Shown here: piece after piece, positions 14,581 through 23,895 of the stretch
Numbering within the stretch: position 1 is the stretch's first letter
How the letters are laid out: every line of letters begins with the position of its first letter
Origin: an uncultured Pseudomonadota bacterium
GTDB taxonomy: Bacteria > Myxococcota_A > UBA796 > SXON01
Direction: 5' to 3'
Length of the DNA: 64,000 nt
Assembly (NCBI GenBank): GCA_903875225.1
Contig: CAIQVJ010000011.1
Coordinates: forward strand, 1 to 64,000
The notes under the pieces: generated by a model
What the model saw: only the letters and a program-made list of their open reading frames with translations
Database searches by the model: none
Told to the model about the DNA's origin: nothing
Program-made: the position numbers and the translations under genes

Positions 14581-16848
14581 CTAGATGCCCACCCCCGCCA
14601 CGATCCACACGGCCGCCCCCACCCGGTTCGCGCCCGTGAAGAACTGGTAGATCTTGTCCTGCGGGGAAAGGTAGGACGAATAGCGCAGGGTCAGCGAGAC
14701 CGGCACGTAGACGACCCGCAGGTCCAGCCGCTCCTCCTCGGACACGAGCTTCGAGCCCCGCCCCGTCTTCGTGTAGGTCAGGTCGACCGCGAGCGGCGCA
14801 GGAGGCGCAAAACCGAGCCGCAGCCCGTACTCGACCTGCGGAGCGGATGGCACGGGGAGGACCCCGACCATGTTCCCGTAGCCCACGCCGATGAACGGCA
14901 TGAGCGAGATCCCGACGGCGTTCAGCCCGATCCCCGCGCCCAGGTCCCCGTCCGAGATCCGGCTGCCCGAGAAATTGTTTCCGTAGGCGAGCCGAGCGAG
15001 GAGCGCCCAGCTCATGCCCTTTTCGCTCGTGAACACGGTAGCCGCAGCGTTGATCAAGGGTCCGTTCACCTGCCACGCGGGGTCCCCCGGCTGCCGGGCG
15101 GTGGAGACGCCGATCCCCGCCGTCGCCATCAGGCGCTGCCGGAGCTCCCACTGCTTGTCGCCCTCCCATCGCTTTGTCTCTGCGGCCATCACGTGGGACG
15201 GGTCCACCTCCGGCAGCTTGACCCCAGCGTCGGCGAACGCGCGCGCCGGGAGCGGCCCTCCCGCGAGTGCCGCGGCGAAGACGTCGGCGGGGACCGCATA
15301 GTGCGCCTGCCCCCAGGTCTGGATCTCCGGGTCGATCACACCGGTCTCCCGGGCGGCTACCCAGAACAGGTGGGCCGCCTCGGCGTCCCGGCCAGCGACG
15401 ACCGCCGCGTGCGCCTGGTCCCGTACGATGGCCGCTCTCGCCGTCTGCACCGTGCTCTCCACCCCCCGGATCTCCGCCCCCAGGCGCCCGTCCAGGCCGG
15501 AGTACGCCGCCCCCTCCGAGCCGTAGTCGAAGCTCCGGCTCCCTGCATGCTCCGACGTGTACTGGCGGTCGTCACCCGACTCCGCGGCGAGCGAGAACGG
15601 CACCTCCTGCGTCCCGCCCTCCCAGTCCACACGGAAGGATCCGCTCGCAGACGCCGTCGCGCTGCGGTGCCCGACCTCGTAGGACTCGGTGTAGGTGTGC
15701 TCCTCGGCGACGTCGAAGGACTCCTCGGTCGTGTAGCTGGTGTCGGTGCAGTTGTGCTCGGTGACGTAGTCAGGGGTGCAGGTCGTGGTGGTACCGTCCA
15801 CGCCCGTGCTGTCCACGCAGTCCGAGCCGACGTTCACCTGGACGTCCTCGCACTCCTCGCCCGGGTGGTTCACCGTACGGGTCTCGGTGTGGTGCTCGAC
15901 GACGGTGTAGTCGGTGGACTCGGTGGTGGTGGACGCATGCGGCTCGATGCTGCACTGGTCGAACCGGACGGAGAGGCGCGTGGGCTGGCCTGGATGATCC
16001 TTGTTGAACTCGATGGCGAGGTGCTGGGCCAGATCGCCGCAACTCCCGGACACGCCGGTCTCCCAGGCCACATCGGCCAACGCGGCGACGGCGGCGGTCT
16101 GCATCGTCAGCGCATCCGGCCCCGACCCGCCAAAGAGCGCCGCCATCCGCGCATCGACCAGGGCTGCGCCGGGGGACGCCGACGGCTCACTCCGTCCGAG
16201 GCTTGCGTAGTGCTCGGCCGCTTCGGCCCGGGCCTCGCCGAGTCGCCTGCTGAACTCGACGTTGCCCGGAACCGCCCCCGCCACCGCGGCGCCGAGCTGA
16301 ACGGCGTCGACGTACGCATGGCTCGACATCAGCCCCTCGAACCGGGCCCACATGAGCGCAGCCGCCTGATCCATCTGCGGCTGCAGGGTCTCCGTGAGGA
16401 CCGGCGCGAGGTCCGCGACCCGCTGCTCGTCCCCCTTCCGCGCCTCGGCCATCAGGGAGAGGAGGGCGCCGAACGCCTGGTCGGCGTTCGAGTCCGTGAG
16501 CGGCCCGAGCTTGTCGATCTCCGCCTGGACAAACCCGGCGAAGTCGGCTCGTCGGTTCGCGTGGAGCTCCTCCAGCTTCGCTTTCGGGTGGAACCCGCCA
16601 AAACCGAGGATCGCGTCGTCATAGGCGAGCGCCAACCCGGGGTCTCCGCTGGCCGCGGCCTCGTCCCGATGGTCGGCCAGATCGGGCTCGCGCTTCGAAG
16701 CCCATGCCTCCGAGAGAAGCGCGGGCGGCAGCCCTTGTGTGCTGAGCAACGCAGGGCCGACGAGCCCCGCAGCCAGGAGGACGACCGCACGGGAGACGAC
16801 GCCCCGAGCCGTCACACGTGCGCCGGGGGACCGGTGGGATGTGGACAT
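14581..16848 (-). CDS. exported protein of unknown function, Thr/Cys-rich middle and beta-rich C-terminus
   Basis: I do not recognise this family. From the ATG at 16848 it has 755 residues; a GTG at 16863 would add five. A hydrophobic signal (VVLLAAGLVGPALL) suggests export. Residues about 40-300 are Ala-rich and helical. The middle (about 300-440) is rich in Thr, Glu, His and Tyr with six or seven Cys (EECEDVQVNVGSDCV) and may be a disulfide-bonded adhesive region. The last 200 residues alternate like outer-membrane beta strands (VEYGLRLGFAPPAPLAVDL). It follows the membrane protein gene at 16873-18438 by 24 bp and could be cotranscribed. A 108-bp piece of it is duplicated at 11943-12050. 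Confidence 0.75.
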   Translation of the reverse strand: MSTSHRSPGARVTARGVVSRAVVLLAAGLVGPALLSTQGLPPALLSEAWASKREPDLADHRDEAAASGDPGLALAYDDAILGFGGFHPKAKLEELHANRRADFAGFVQAEIDKLGPLTDSNADQAFGALLSLMAEARKGDEQRVADLAPVLTETLQPQMDQAAALMWARFEGLMSSHAYVDAVQLGAAVAGAVPGNVEFSRRLGEARAEAAEHYASLGRSEPSASPGAALVDARMAALFGGSGPDALTMQTAAVAALADVAWETGVSGSCGDLAQHLAIEFNKDHPGQPTRLSVRFDQCSIEPHASTTTESTDYTVVEHHTETRTVNHPGEECEDVQVNVGSDCVDSTGVDGTTTTCTPDYVTEHNCTDTSYTTEESFDVAEEHTYTESYEVGHRSATASASGSFRVDWEGGTQEVPFSLAAESGDDRQYTSEHAGSRSFDYGSEGAAYSGLDGRLGAEIRGVESTVQTARAAIVRDQAHAAVVAGRDAEAAHLFWVAARETGVIDPEIQTWGQAHYAVPADVFAAALAGGPLPARAFADAGVKLPEVDPSHVMAAETKRWEGDKQWELRQRLMATAGIGVSTARQPGDPAWQVNGPLINAAATVFTSEKGMSWALLARLAYGNNFSGSRISDGDLGAGIGLNAVGISLMPFIGVGYGNMVGVLPVPSAPQVEYGLRLGFAPPAPLAVDLTYTKTGRGSKLVSEEERLDLRVVYVPVSLTLRYSSYLSPQDKIYQFFTGANRVGAAVWIVAGVGI

Positions 16849-16872
16849 GGCTGGGTGTAGCACGGCGGTTCG

Positions 16873-18438
16873 CTACTCCACGACCCAGACACCCCCGCTT
16901 GCATCGGTCGTTTGCGGGTCCCCGAACCGGCTGCGCGCCTGCGCCACCGGTGCGCTGTCGGGCCCGCCGAGCGCGACGACGATCATCCCGGGCTTCAACC
17001 GTGCCAGATCGGGCGGCTCCGGACGATCGGGGTTCGCCAACACACGTCGCCCGTGCGCACGTTGGTCGAAGAACAATTCCTGGGGATGGACCCCGGGGCC
17101 GTTGGCGCCGAGCACGGTGATCGGCCCCGGGGGGAGCGCCGCCAGCGCCGCGTAGATCGACGGTGTGGACGTCGGGGTCCCAGGCAGGAGGAGCGGGCCG
17201 GGCCCGAGCAGCGCGGCGTCCACCAGGACGAGCGTGATCGCCCCGGGGACCAGCCCGAGACGGGCGACCGGAACCCGCCGCCCGATGCGGGTAGCTCCGG
17301 CTCCGGCCAGCAGCACCACGCACAACTCGCCGAGGAGCCACAACCGCGCGTGGTGGTTGAAGCTCGAAGCGTACGGCAGCCCATCGAGCACCACGGCGAG
17401 AGGGTTCCCGACCCCCATCGGCGTTCCCGCCCAGGAAGGGTGGGGCCCCGTGCTCCAAGCCGCCAGCACCACGGCGGGCACTGTCAGCGGGCCCGTCCCC
17501 ACCGCCGCGAGCGCCAGCACCGGGTACCCGATCCAGGTGGGGTGCTCCCGCACGAACGCGTCCCCGAGCACAACCTCGCCCACCTCGAGACGCCCCGAAG
17601 CACCCCGCTGCCCGGGCGCCACGAAGCTCGCGAGGTCCCCGGCGTGCCACGGGTTCACCCTCCAGAGTGGCTCCTGCATCGCGGGCGCAGACCCGAACCG
17701 GTGGCCCACGCCCGCGAGCCTCGCCCGGAACGGCAGGACCGCCGGCCAGGCGATCCCCAACGCCAGCACCGCGCCGATCGCCAACCGTGCGACCGCCCGT
17801 GCACGCCCCGCGCGCAGGATCCGCCAGAGCGCCACCGCGCAGGCCGCCGCCGCCCCGAGCCACGCGAGGTAGAGCCCGCACCAGGCGAGCACGCCCAGCA
17901 CCACCCCACCCAGCGCGGCGCGTCGCACCGATCCGTGCCGAACGTCCGACCCGCTCCACAACAGCGCGATCGCCAGCATCCCCAGTCCGATGGCGCCATC
18001 CTCCGTCAACCCGCTCCAGATCGAGCCGCGCCAGATCGGCGAGAGCACCGCCGCAACCGAGACCCACGTGGCGGAGAGCCCCGCTGCCCGCCCCAGGGCT
18101 GCGCCGCCGACCGCCGCGAGCACGATCCAGCCGACGACCAGGAGGTTCCACGCGCCCGTCAAGCCGACGACGTGGGCGAGCCCCCCCGCGATCCAGGTCG
18201 GGAGCGGGTCGATCACCGGACGGGAGGCGGTCCCGAGCGCGAGATCCGTGCCCGAGGGCCACGCGGGCCACTGCGCTGCGGCGCAGGCCTGGACCCAGGC
18301 ATGGCCGTAGGTCTCGGCCCGCGGTGAACCGACGAGCTCCCCGCGAAGGACCGCGGGCCCGGCGAGCAGGCAGGCGAGCACGAAGCCAACGAAGGCGTCA
18401 CGCCATCGGCAAAGGGGAGCGGGTCGGGAACCGGGCAC
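16873..18438 (-). CDS. polytopic membrane protein, possibly GT-C-type glycosyltransferase
   Basis: The protein has about 521 residues from the GTG at 18438. Upstream open frame exists but would run into the divergent small membrane gene. About ten hydrophobic spans are followed by a soluble C-terminal domain of about 110 residues (PSIYAALAALPPGPITVLGA). The layout of many spans, an early periplasmic loop with charged residues and a soluble tail fits bacterial GT-C or YfhO-like proteins, but no diagnostic motif is visible. Confidence 0.65.
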   Translation of the reverse strand: MPGSRPAPLCRWRDAFVGFVLACLLAGPAVLRGELVGSPRAETYGHAWVQACAAAQWPAWPSGTDLALGTASRPVIDPLPTWIAGGLAHVVGLTGAWNLLVVGWIVLAAVGGAALGRAAGLSATWVSVAAVLSPIWRGSIWSGLTEDGAIGLGMLAIALLWSGSDVRHGSVRRAALGGVVLGVLAWCGLYLAWLGAAAACAVALWRILRAGRARAVARLAIGAVLALGIAWPAVLPFRARLAGVGHRFGSAPAMQEPLWRVNPWHAGDLASFVAPGQRGASGRLEVGEVVLGDAFVREHPTWIGYPVLALAAVGTGPLTVPAVVLAAWSTGPHPSWAGTPMGVGNPLAVVLDGLPYASSFNHHARLWLLGELCVVLLAGAGATRIGRRVPVARLGLVPGAITLVLVDAALLGPGPLLLPGTPTSTPSIYAALAALPPGPITVLGANGPGVHPQELFFDQRAHGRRVLANPDRPEPPDLARLKPGMIVVALGGPDSAPVAQARSRFGDPQTTDASGGVWVVE

Positions 18439-18459
18439 CAAACCGGGATACCCTGCCGC

Positions 18460-18828
18460 ATGAACGAAGTGAAGAACCTGAGCGTGATCTGGGGCGTGTT
18501 CGGCGCCTTCCAACTCCTCGTCGGCGTGGCCTTTGGGGTGGTCTTCGGCATGTTCGGGTTCATCCCGCTGCTCTCCGACGACAAGGACGGCCCGCTGGTG
18601 GGCGGGATCTTCATGGGCATCGCCGTGATCTTCACGGGGATGTTCATCGTGTTCTCGCTGCCAGGGCTCCTCGCGGCGTGGGGGCTGTCGAAGGGCAAGA
18701 AGTGGGCCGCGATCGTCGCGGGGCTGCTCTCGCTGTTCCTCCTGTTCAACTTCCCGCTCGGCACGCTGATCGGCGGCTACACGCTGTACGTGTTGTCGAA
18801 GAAGGAGAACCAGGACGCGCTGGTGTAG
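18460..18828 (+). CDS. small four-span membrane protein
   Basis: The protein has 122 residues with four hydrophobic segments and a short acidic loop (LLSDDKDGP); the C-terminus is charged (SKKENQDALV). It resembles DUF4064-like small membrane proteins only in general form. The ATG lies 21 bp from the divergent membrane protein start, so the two genes must share a very compact promoter region. No strong ribosome site is seen. It ends one base before the convergent tsaC stop. Confidence 0.7.
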   Translation: MNEVKNLSVIWGVFGAFQLLVGVAFGVVFGMFGFIPLLSDDKDGPLVGGIFMGIAVIFTGMFIVFSLPGLLAAWGLSKGKKWAAIVAGLLSLFLLFNFPLGTLIGGYTLYVLSKKENQDALV

Positions 18829-18829
18829 C

Positions 18830-19669
18830 TCACCGGTTCGCGGCGCGGCGCAGTCGGTCGTTCACGGCCACACCGATCCCCACGGGTGGGGCCAGCGCAC
18901 ACACGATCGGGTCCACGCCGGCATCATCGCAGGCCCGCAGCGCATCGTAGAGCCCCCGCGCGTATTCTTCCGGCGGCAGGGTGGGCAGGTGGGCCCCGGG
19001 CGTGCCGGCCGGCACGAGGAGCACCCGGCCGCGCGGGGCGTAGTGGGAGGGCAACGTGCCGGGCGCAGCGATGTCTCCGCCCACGTCCACCGGTCCGAGG
19101 CGCTCCATCAGCACCTCCAGGGTGACCGCCCCGGGCCGCAGCAGCCTGGGCACCGGACCGATCAGCGCGAGGATGGTGCTCTCCAGACCCACCGCACACG
19201 CCCCCCCGTCCACGACCGGGATCTCGGGGAACTCGGCCTCCACGTGCTCGGCGCGCGTGGGGCTCACCCGCCCGAACCGGTTTGCGCTGGGCGCCGCGAG
19301 CGGGCCGACCCCGCGCAGGAGCGCGAGCGCCACCGGGTGGTCCGGAACCCGCACGGCGACGGTGTCGTGCCCGCCGGTCACGACGTCGGGTACACCCCGA
19401 CGAGGCAGCACCAGCGTGAGCGGACCGGGCCAGAGGTCGATGAGCCCGTCCCCGCGAGGGTCCCAGTGCGTGTGCGCCCGGGCAGCGTCCGCGTCGGCCA
19501 CGTGCAGGATCAGCGGGTGGTCCGCCGGCCGACCCTTCGCCGCGAAGATCGCGTGCACGGCGGGCTCGCAGAGGGCGTCGGCAGCCAGGCCGTACACCGT
19601 CTCGGTGGGCATGGCGACGAGCCCGCCGGACCGCAGACGCTCGACAGCCGCGGGGACGGAGATGCGCAT
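18830..19669 (-). CDS. tsaC: threonylcarbamoyl-AMP synthase (TsaC/Sua5 family)
   Basis: The protein has 279 residues. It makes threonylcarbamoyl-AMP from threonine, bicarbonate and ATP, the first step of the universal t6A37 tRNA modification. The YrdC domain is clear: VAMPTETVYGLAADA, the substrate-binding KGRPADHPLILHV and PSANRFGRVSPT. A linker motif GTLPSHYAPRG leads into a short Sua5-type C-terminal domain, so it is a Sua5-like form rather than the short TsaC. The ATG at 19669 is used because the family similarity begins there. It starts 22 bp after the last subunit gene of the membrane complex operon and may be cotranscribed, though its function is unrelated. Confidence 0.9.
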   Translation of the reverse strand: MRISVPAAVERLRSGGLVAMPTETVYGLAADALCEPAVHAIFAAKGRPADHPLILHVADADAARAHTHWDPRGDGLIDLWPGPLTLVLPRRGVPDVVTGGHDTVAVRVPDHPVALALLRGVGPLAAPSANRFGRVSPTRAEHVEAEFPEIPVVDGGACAVGLESTILALIGPVPRLLRPGAVTLEVLMERLGPVDVGGDIAAPGTLPSHYAPRGRVLLVPAGTPGAHLPTLPPEEYARGLYDALRACDDAGVDPIVCALAPPVGIGVAVNDRLRRAANR

Positions 19670-19691
19670 CCCCGCCGCGTATTCCGCTCGC

Positions 19692-20432
19692 TCAGCGCAC
19701 GCCGAGCAGGTCGAGGATCGCGTGGACGAAGGTGAGCGGGTGCGGTGGGCAGCCGGGCACGAGCAGCACGGGCCTGGCCTCCCCCAGAAAAGTCCGGTCC
19801 AGCGTGGGAGACCCGCGGTAGAGCCCGCCGGAGATCGCACACGCACCCACCGAGACCACGAACCGTGGGTCGGGCATGGCGTCCCAGGCGAGCCGCACTG
19901 CGTCGCGCATGTTCGCCGTGAGCGGGCCGGTGAGCACGAGGCCGTCTGCGTGCCGGGGCGATGCCACCCACTCGATGCCGTACCGCTGCACGTCGAAGTT
20001 CACGTTGGCGAGCGCGTTGAGCTCCAGCTCACACGCGTTGCAGCCACCGGAAGAGACCTGGCGCAGCTTGAGGGACCGCCCGAAGATGCGCGCGAGGTCC
20101 GGATCCCGCGCCACCGCGGGCTGCACCCCTTCCCGCACGATCAGCCCCTCGGGTGTACGCGCGGCGAGGCGCGGGTCCGGCGTGAACGTGAACCGCCCGC
20201 TCGGGCAGATCTCCTCACACAACCCGCAGAACGTGCACCGCCCGAGATCGATCGCGACCGGGTCGATGCGGATCGCGTCGGTGGGGCACTCCTCCCGGCA
20301 CACCGTGCAGCCGGCGGCGCACGGGGACGCCGAGATCTCCGGGCGACCACGAAACCCGGCGGGCCGCGCCGTGCGCAGGTCCGGGACGAACTGGCGGCCC
20401 TGGGCCAGGCGGACGCGAAGGGATCTCAGCAT
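19692..20432 (-). CDS. ferredoxin-small-subunit fusion of a group 4 hydrogenase-like (Ehr-type) complex
   Basis: The protein has 246 residues and fuses two complex I-type subunits. Residues 38-76 form a NuoI/HycF-like ferredoxin: second cluster C66-x2-C69-x2-C72-x3-C76 is canonical, the first is C38-x3-C42-x2-C45-x3-C49. Residues about 115-246 are NuoB/HycG-like, with C131 and C134 (GCNACELE), C198 (VGACA) and C228 (VPGCPPHP) to hold the cluster nearest the quinone or NiFe site. It would pass electrons from a soluble donor toward the membrane arm. It begins 7 bp after the large-subunit stop. The N2-like cluster is intact even though the partner large subunit lacks metal ligands. Confidence 0.9.
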   Translation of the reverse strand: MLRSLRVRLAQGRQFVPDLRTARPAGFRGRPEISASPCAAGCTVCREECPTDAIRIDPVAIDLGRCTFCGLCEEICPSGRFTFTPDPRLAARTPEGLIVREGVQPAVARDPDLARIFGRSLKLRQVSSGGCNACELELNALANVNFDVQRYGIEWVASPRHADGLVLTGPLTANMRDAVRLAWDAMPDPRFVVSVGACAISGGLYRGSPTLDRTFLGEARPVLLVPGCPPHPLTFVHAILDLLGVR

Positions 20433-20439
20433 GCGGCGC

Positions 20440-21888
20440 TCACAGGTCCTGACCACAGTAGGAGAGGTCAAAACTCTTGTTGCAGATGGGAAAGTCCGAT
20501 ATCGCCCCGCCGCGCACGCACAACGCCAGGCCAAGCCAGTTCTGCAGCGAGGGGTCCTGGACCTTGTAGTGCACCAACGCTCCGGACGCGTCGGTCTCCA
20601 TGCAGTGCACCACCTCGCCCCGGAAGCCTTCGACGACGGCGACGCCCATCGAGGACGGCGCGAGCAGCCCGATCGACGCGCGCGCGCGTGGCCAGCCTGC
20701 CCGCGACTCGACGACGGCGCGCAGCCAGCCGAGCGAGGCGTGGATCTCGCGCATCCGGACCCGGGTCCGCGCGAGGCAGTCCCCGCCGGGCTCCACTTCG
20801 GGCAGGAGGTTGGGGTAGAGGTCGGCCCGGTGGACCCGCTGGTCGAGATCCTGCCCGGACGCCCGCCCGGCCACCCCGATGAGGCCGATCTCCTTCGCGC
20901 GCGCCGCAGACACCACCCCGATCCCGCCGAGCCGGTGCTGGACGCTGATGTCGGAGAGGAACCGGTCATCGATCACCGGAACGTCCCTGCCCAGAAGCTC
21001 GAGCGCAGACTGCAGCGCGCCGCGCTGGTCCGCCCCGAAGGCGTACGCGGGCGCGCCGGGGCGCACCCCGGAGCGTCCGAAACGGCTGCCGCAGAGCCGC
21101 ATCGACGTGTTGATGACGGTCGTCCGGAGGCGGCCGTACGTGCTCGCACCCTGGAGGTGTCCGATGTCGGTGGCGAGACCGGCGAGGCTCGCGAGGTGCA
21201 TGCCCACCCGCTCCAGCTCCAGAAGGACGGCTCGGGAGAGCTCCGTCTCCCGGCTCACGCCCACGCCGGCCAACTGCTCGATCGCCAGGGCGTGCGCCCA
21301 GGCGTTCGCGACCGTGGAGTCGCCCGCGATCGTCTCGACGAGCGGGGTGAGCCGGCGGGAATCTCCCGACCTGAGCAACTGCTCCACCCCCCTGTGCTGG
21401 TAGCCAAGCTGGATCTCGAGGTGGAGCACCCGCTCGCCGAGGCACATGAACCGGAACGACCCCGGCTCGATCACGCCCGCGTGGATCGGCCCCACGGCGA
21501 CCTCGTGGACGTCGCGGCCCTCGACCGTGTACCAGGGGTACGTACGCATCGCGGCCTGGCCCCCCCCGCCCTCGAACCGCAGCGGCTTGAGCCAGGGGTG
21601 CCCGCGCACCGCGACGCCGGTCTGCTCGTGCAGCTCGCGCTCGAACGCGTGGAGCGCTGGAACCTCCTCGGTCATCGAGTGGTACCCGTCCGCGGCGGGC
21701 ATCCGGGTGCGGAGGGTCTCGAGCACCCCGCCGCGCTCGATCACGGCGGTCACCACCAGCTCGTCGCCCTCACGGCGCCCGAAGAGCGTCACCACCCGAC
21801 CGGCCGGGTGACCCGACGGCGGGGTGGCCGCAGCGACCCGGTCCGTGAGCGCTTCACGCCATGCGGAGGCGGGGACCCAGGTCGTCAC
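20440..21888 (-). CDS. NuoCD/HycE-like large subunit lacking the NiFe-ligand cysteines
   Basis: The protein has 482 residues. The N-terminal ~100 residues are NuoC-like (FERELHEQTGVAV), the rest NuoD/HycE-like (SFRFMCLGERVLHLEIQLGY, QHRGVEQLL). In true [NiFe] hydrogenases the first metal site is C-G-x-C; here the aligned position (188-191) reads A-G-D-S. The C-terminal D-P-C-x-x-C is replaced by D-L-S-Y-C-G (474-479). All four ligands are therefore absent, as in the energy-converting-hydrogenase-related (Ehr) group, and H2 chemistry is unlikely. It overlaps the upstream NuoN-like gene by 4 bp (ATGA). Confidence 0.9.
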   Translation of the reverse strand: MTTWVPASAWREALTDRVAAATPPSGHPAGRVVTLFGRREGDELVVTAVIERGGVLETLRTRMPAADGYHSMTEEVPALHAFERELHEQTGVAVRGHPWLKPLRFEGGGGQAAMRTYPWYTVEGRDVHEVAVGPIHAGVIEPGSFRFMCLGERVLHLEIQLGYQHRGVEQLLRSGDSRRLTPLVETIAGDSTVANAWAHALAIEQLAGVGVSRETELSRAVLLELERVGMHLASLAGLATDIGHLQGASTYGRLRTTVINTSMRLCGSRFGRSGVRPGAPAYAFGADQRGALQSALELLGRDVPVIDDRFLSDISVQHRLGGIGVVSAARAKEIGLIGVAGRASGQDLDQRVHRADLYPNLLPEVEPGGDCLARTRVRMREIHASLGWLRAVVESRAGWPRARASIGLLAPSSMGVAVVEGFRGEVVHCMETDASGALVHYKVQDPSLQNWLGLALCVRGGAISDFPICNKSFDLSYCGQDL

Positions 21889-23270
21889 TTGTCCCCCAAC
21901 GTCACGGCGACCTCGCGGAACAGCGCGTCCACGGGGCCCGGGAGGTGGAGCCCGAGCACCACGAGCGCCAGGAGGAACATGAGCTTCGGGAGGAACGAGA
22001 GGAACGTCTGCGGGTAGGCGTCCACCGGGCGCACCGGCTCGCCCCAGATCATCGGGAACACCGTGCGTCCGGTCGCCACGAACGTGACGGTGACGAGAAA
22101 CCCGATGGTCGCGAACACCAGCAGGTACCCGGAGCGGACGAGCCCCGAGAGGATGAGGAGCTCCCCCACGAAGCTGCCGAACGGCGGAAACCCGAGCAGC
22201 GCGAACGTGCCCGCCATCAGGAAGAGCCCGCTGTACGGGAGGCCCTTGATCACCCCCCGGATCTGGTCGGTGTCACGCGTGTGGTACTGCGCCTCGATCT
22301 TCCCGGCCGTGAGGAACAACATCGCCTTGATGAACGCGTTGCTCACCGCGTAGAGCAGCACCCCGTAGCCGGCCCCGGCCCCGACCCCGAGGCCCACCGC
22401 GATGATCCCTGCATGAAGGATCGATGCGTACGCGATCAGCCGCCGGATCGTGCGCGTGGCGATCAGGCTGGCGCTCGCGAGCGCCACCGACGCGATGCCC
22501 ATCGCCACGAGCTCGGTGGAGACGAGCTGCTCGTGCCCCGGCCGGAACGCCTGCAGCACGCGGAGCAGGCCCACGAGCGCACAGTTGAACTGCACGGTGG
22601 CCAGCAGCGAAGTGACCGGCGGCGGCGCCTCCTCGTAGGTCTCCGGCAGCCACATGTACATCGGCGCCAACCCGAGCTTCGCGCCATAGCCCAGGAGCGT
22701 GAGGGCAATGCCGAGCGTGAACCAGACGGAGGTCTTGGCATCGTTCGGGGCGGCGGCCAGGGTGATGAAGAGGTCGCCGACCCCGTGGCTCGCGTACCCC
22801 CGCGCGATGCAGGCGAAGCCGAGCAGCGCCAGACCCAGCCCGATCGACGAGAACAGGAAGTAGTGCCAGGCAGCGAGGGTGGACGCCGGCGCATCTGCGC
22901 GCACGATCAGGAACGCGCCGAAGATGGTCGTGCACTCCAATGCGACCCAACTCCCGATGAAGTGGTTGGACGTGATGCTGAGGTTCGCGGCGACCAGGAG
23001 CCCGATGCACAGCACGACGTACCGCCTCGGCACGAGCATGCGGTCGGGATCGGCCGAGGTGCGACTCCAGCCGTGCAGCGCGACACCGAGGAAGATGACG
23101 TTGATCAGCACGCAGAAGAGCCGCGAGGTCGCATCGACCAGGAACCAGGGGCCCAGAACCTGCGGGTCGAAGCCGCCGAACGCGAGGACGCAGGCGAGCG
23201 CCAGCCCCACGCAGCCGGCCACCACCAGCGCCGTGCCCCCGGAGGCCGTGGCCCGCGCCGGATCAGTCAT
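21885..23270 (-). CDS. HyfF/NuoN-like proton-pumping membrane subunit
   Basis: The protein has 461 residues and about 14 transmembrane spans, of the Mrp/complex I antiporter-like family (Proton_antipo_M). Conserved-looking segments include LIAYASILHAGIIAVGL and YAVSNAFIKAMLFLTAGKIE, with the buried Lys expected for proton translocation. The ATG at 23270 is preferred over an upstream frame that only reads through the neighbouring gene. It overlaps the HyfE-like gene by 8 bp and the large subunit by 4 bp, consistent with fixed stoichiometry by translational coupling. It is the second antiporter-like subunit of the complex, beside the NuoL-like one at 24.8-26.8 kb. Confidence 0.88.
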   Translation of the reverse strand: MTDPARATASGGTALVVAGCVGLALACVLAFGGFDPQVLGPWFLVDATSRLFCVLINVIFLGVALHGWSRTSADPDRMLVPRRYVVLCIGLLVAANLSITSNHFIGSWVALECTTIFGAFLIVRADAPASTLAAWHYFLFSSIGLGLALLGFACIARGYASHGVGDLFITLAAAPNDAKTSVWFTLGIALTLLGYGAKLGLAPMYMWLPETYEEAPPPVTSLLATVQFNCALVGLLRVLQAFRPGHEQLVSTELVAMGIASVALASASLIATRTIRRLIAYASILHAGIIAVGLGVGAGAGYGVLLYAVSNAFIKAMLFLTAGKIEAQYHTRDTDQIRGVIKGLPYSGLFLMAGTFALLGFPPFGSFVGELLILSGLVRSGYLLVFATIGFLVTVTFVATGRTVFPMIWGEPVRPVDAYPQTFLSFLPKLMFLLALVVLGLHLPGPVDALFREVAVTLGDK

Positions 23271-23895
23271 CGAGATCCTCCGAGGCCGACTCGATCGCCA
23301 CGGGCCTTCCCACGTCCACGTTCGCCAGGAACCACGCAAAGAGAACGATGGAGGTTCCGAAAATCGCCAGCTGGCCAAGCTGGACACCCAGATAGCCGGG
23401 GTGGCTGCCCCCAGAGAGCTCGAACAGCGCGATCGCGTTCTCGATCCGGAGTACACCCACGATCTGGCTGAACACGCCGGTCTGGCTGGCGAGCACCAGG
23501 AACCCGAGCAACACCGCCGACCCTGCCGCCGCGAGCATCATCTGGGCGTCGCCCTCCACCGGCAGGAGCACGGAGGCGAGGCGGAACCCGAGCAGCACGA
23601 GGCCAACGGCCGCCGCCCACGCGATCAGGTTCGGGGGCAGCACGTCGTTCCGGTCCGGCGCCCTCCGGGCCTCCAGCACGCGGTACAGCAACAGGGGCGC
23701 CACGAGCCCGCGCAGGACCAGGAGGTCCACCAGCACGAGGGCGCTCCCGACGGACCAGGAAGCCCCTTCCATGCGGTACGCCATCGCGTAGAGGAGGATG
23801 CCCTGCAGCGACAGGCCCAGAAGGCTCGTCCGCCACGTCGCCACGAAGAGCGGCACGAGCAGCACGAACAGGAATCCGATGAGCAGGGAGGTCAC
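23263..23895 (-). CDS. HyfE-like small membrane subunit
   Basis: The protein has 210 residues and about six spans. It resembles HyfE/hydrogenase-4 component E, the counterpart of NuoK/MrpC (SLLGLSLQGILLYAMAYRME, with a buried Glu; LRIENAIALFELSGG). The GTG start at 23895 makes a 4-bp GTGA overlap with the preceding NuoH-like gene. Within the complex it should sit between the NuoH-like and antiporter-like subunits and take part in ion conduction. Confidence 0.85.
   Translation of the reverse strand: MTSLLIGFLFVLLVPLFVATWRTSLLGLSLQGILLYAMAYRMEGASWSVGSALVLVDLLVLRGLVAPLLLYRVLEARRAPDRNDVLPPNLIAWAAAVGLVLLGFRLASVLLPVEGDAQMMLAAAGSAVLLGFLVLASQTGVFSQIVGVLRIENAIALFELSGGSHPGYLGVQLGQLAIFGTSIVLFAWFLANVDVGRPVAIESASEDLDD

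Noticed and set aside
20440..21888. First read as an active [NiFe] hydrogenase large subunit
   Set aside because: Both CxxC ligand motifs are replaced, so the hydrogenase assignment was changed to hydrogenase-related.
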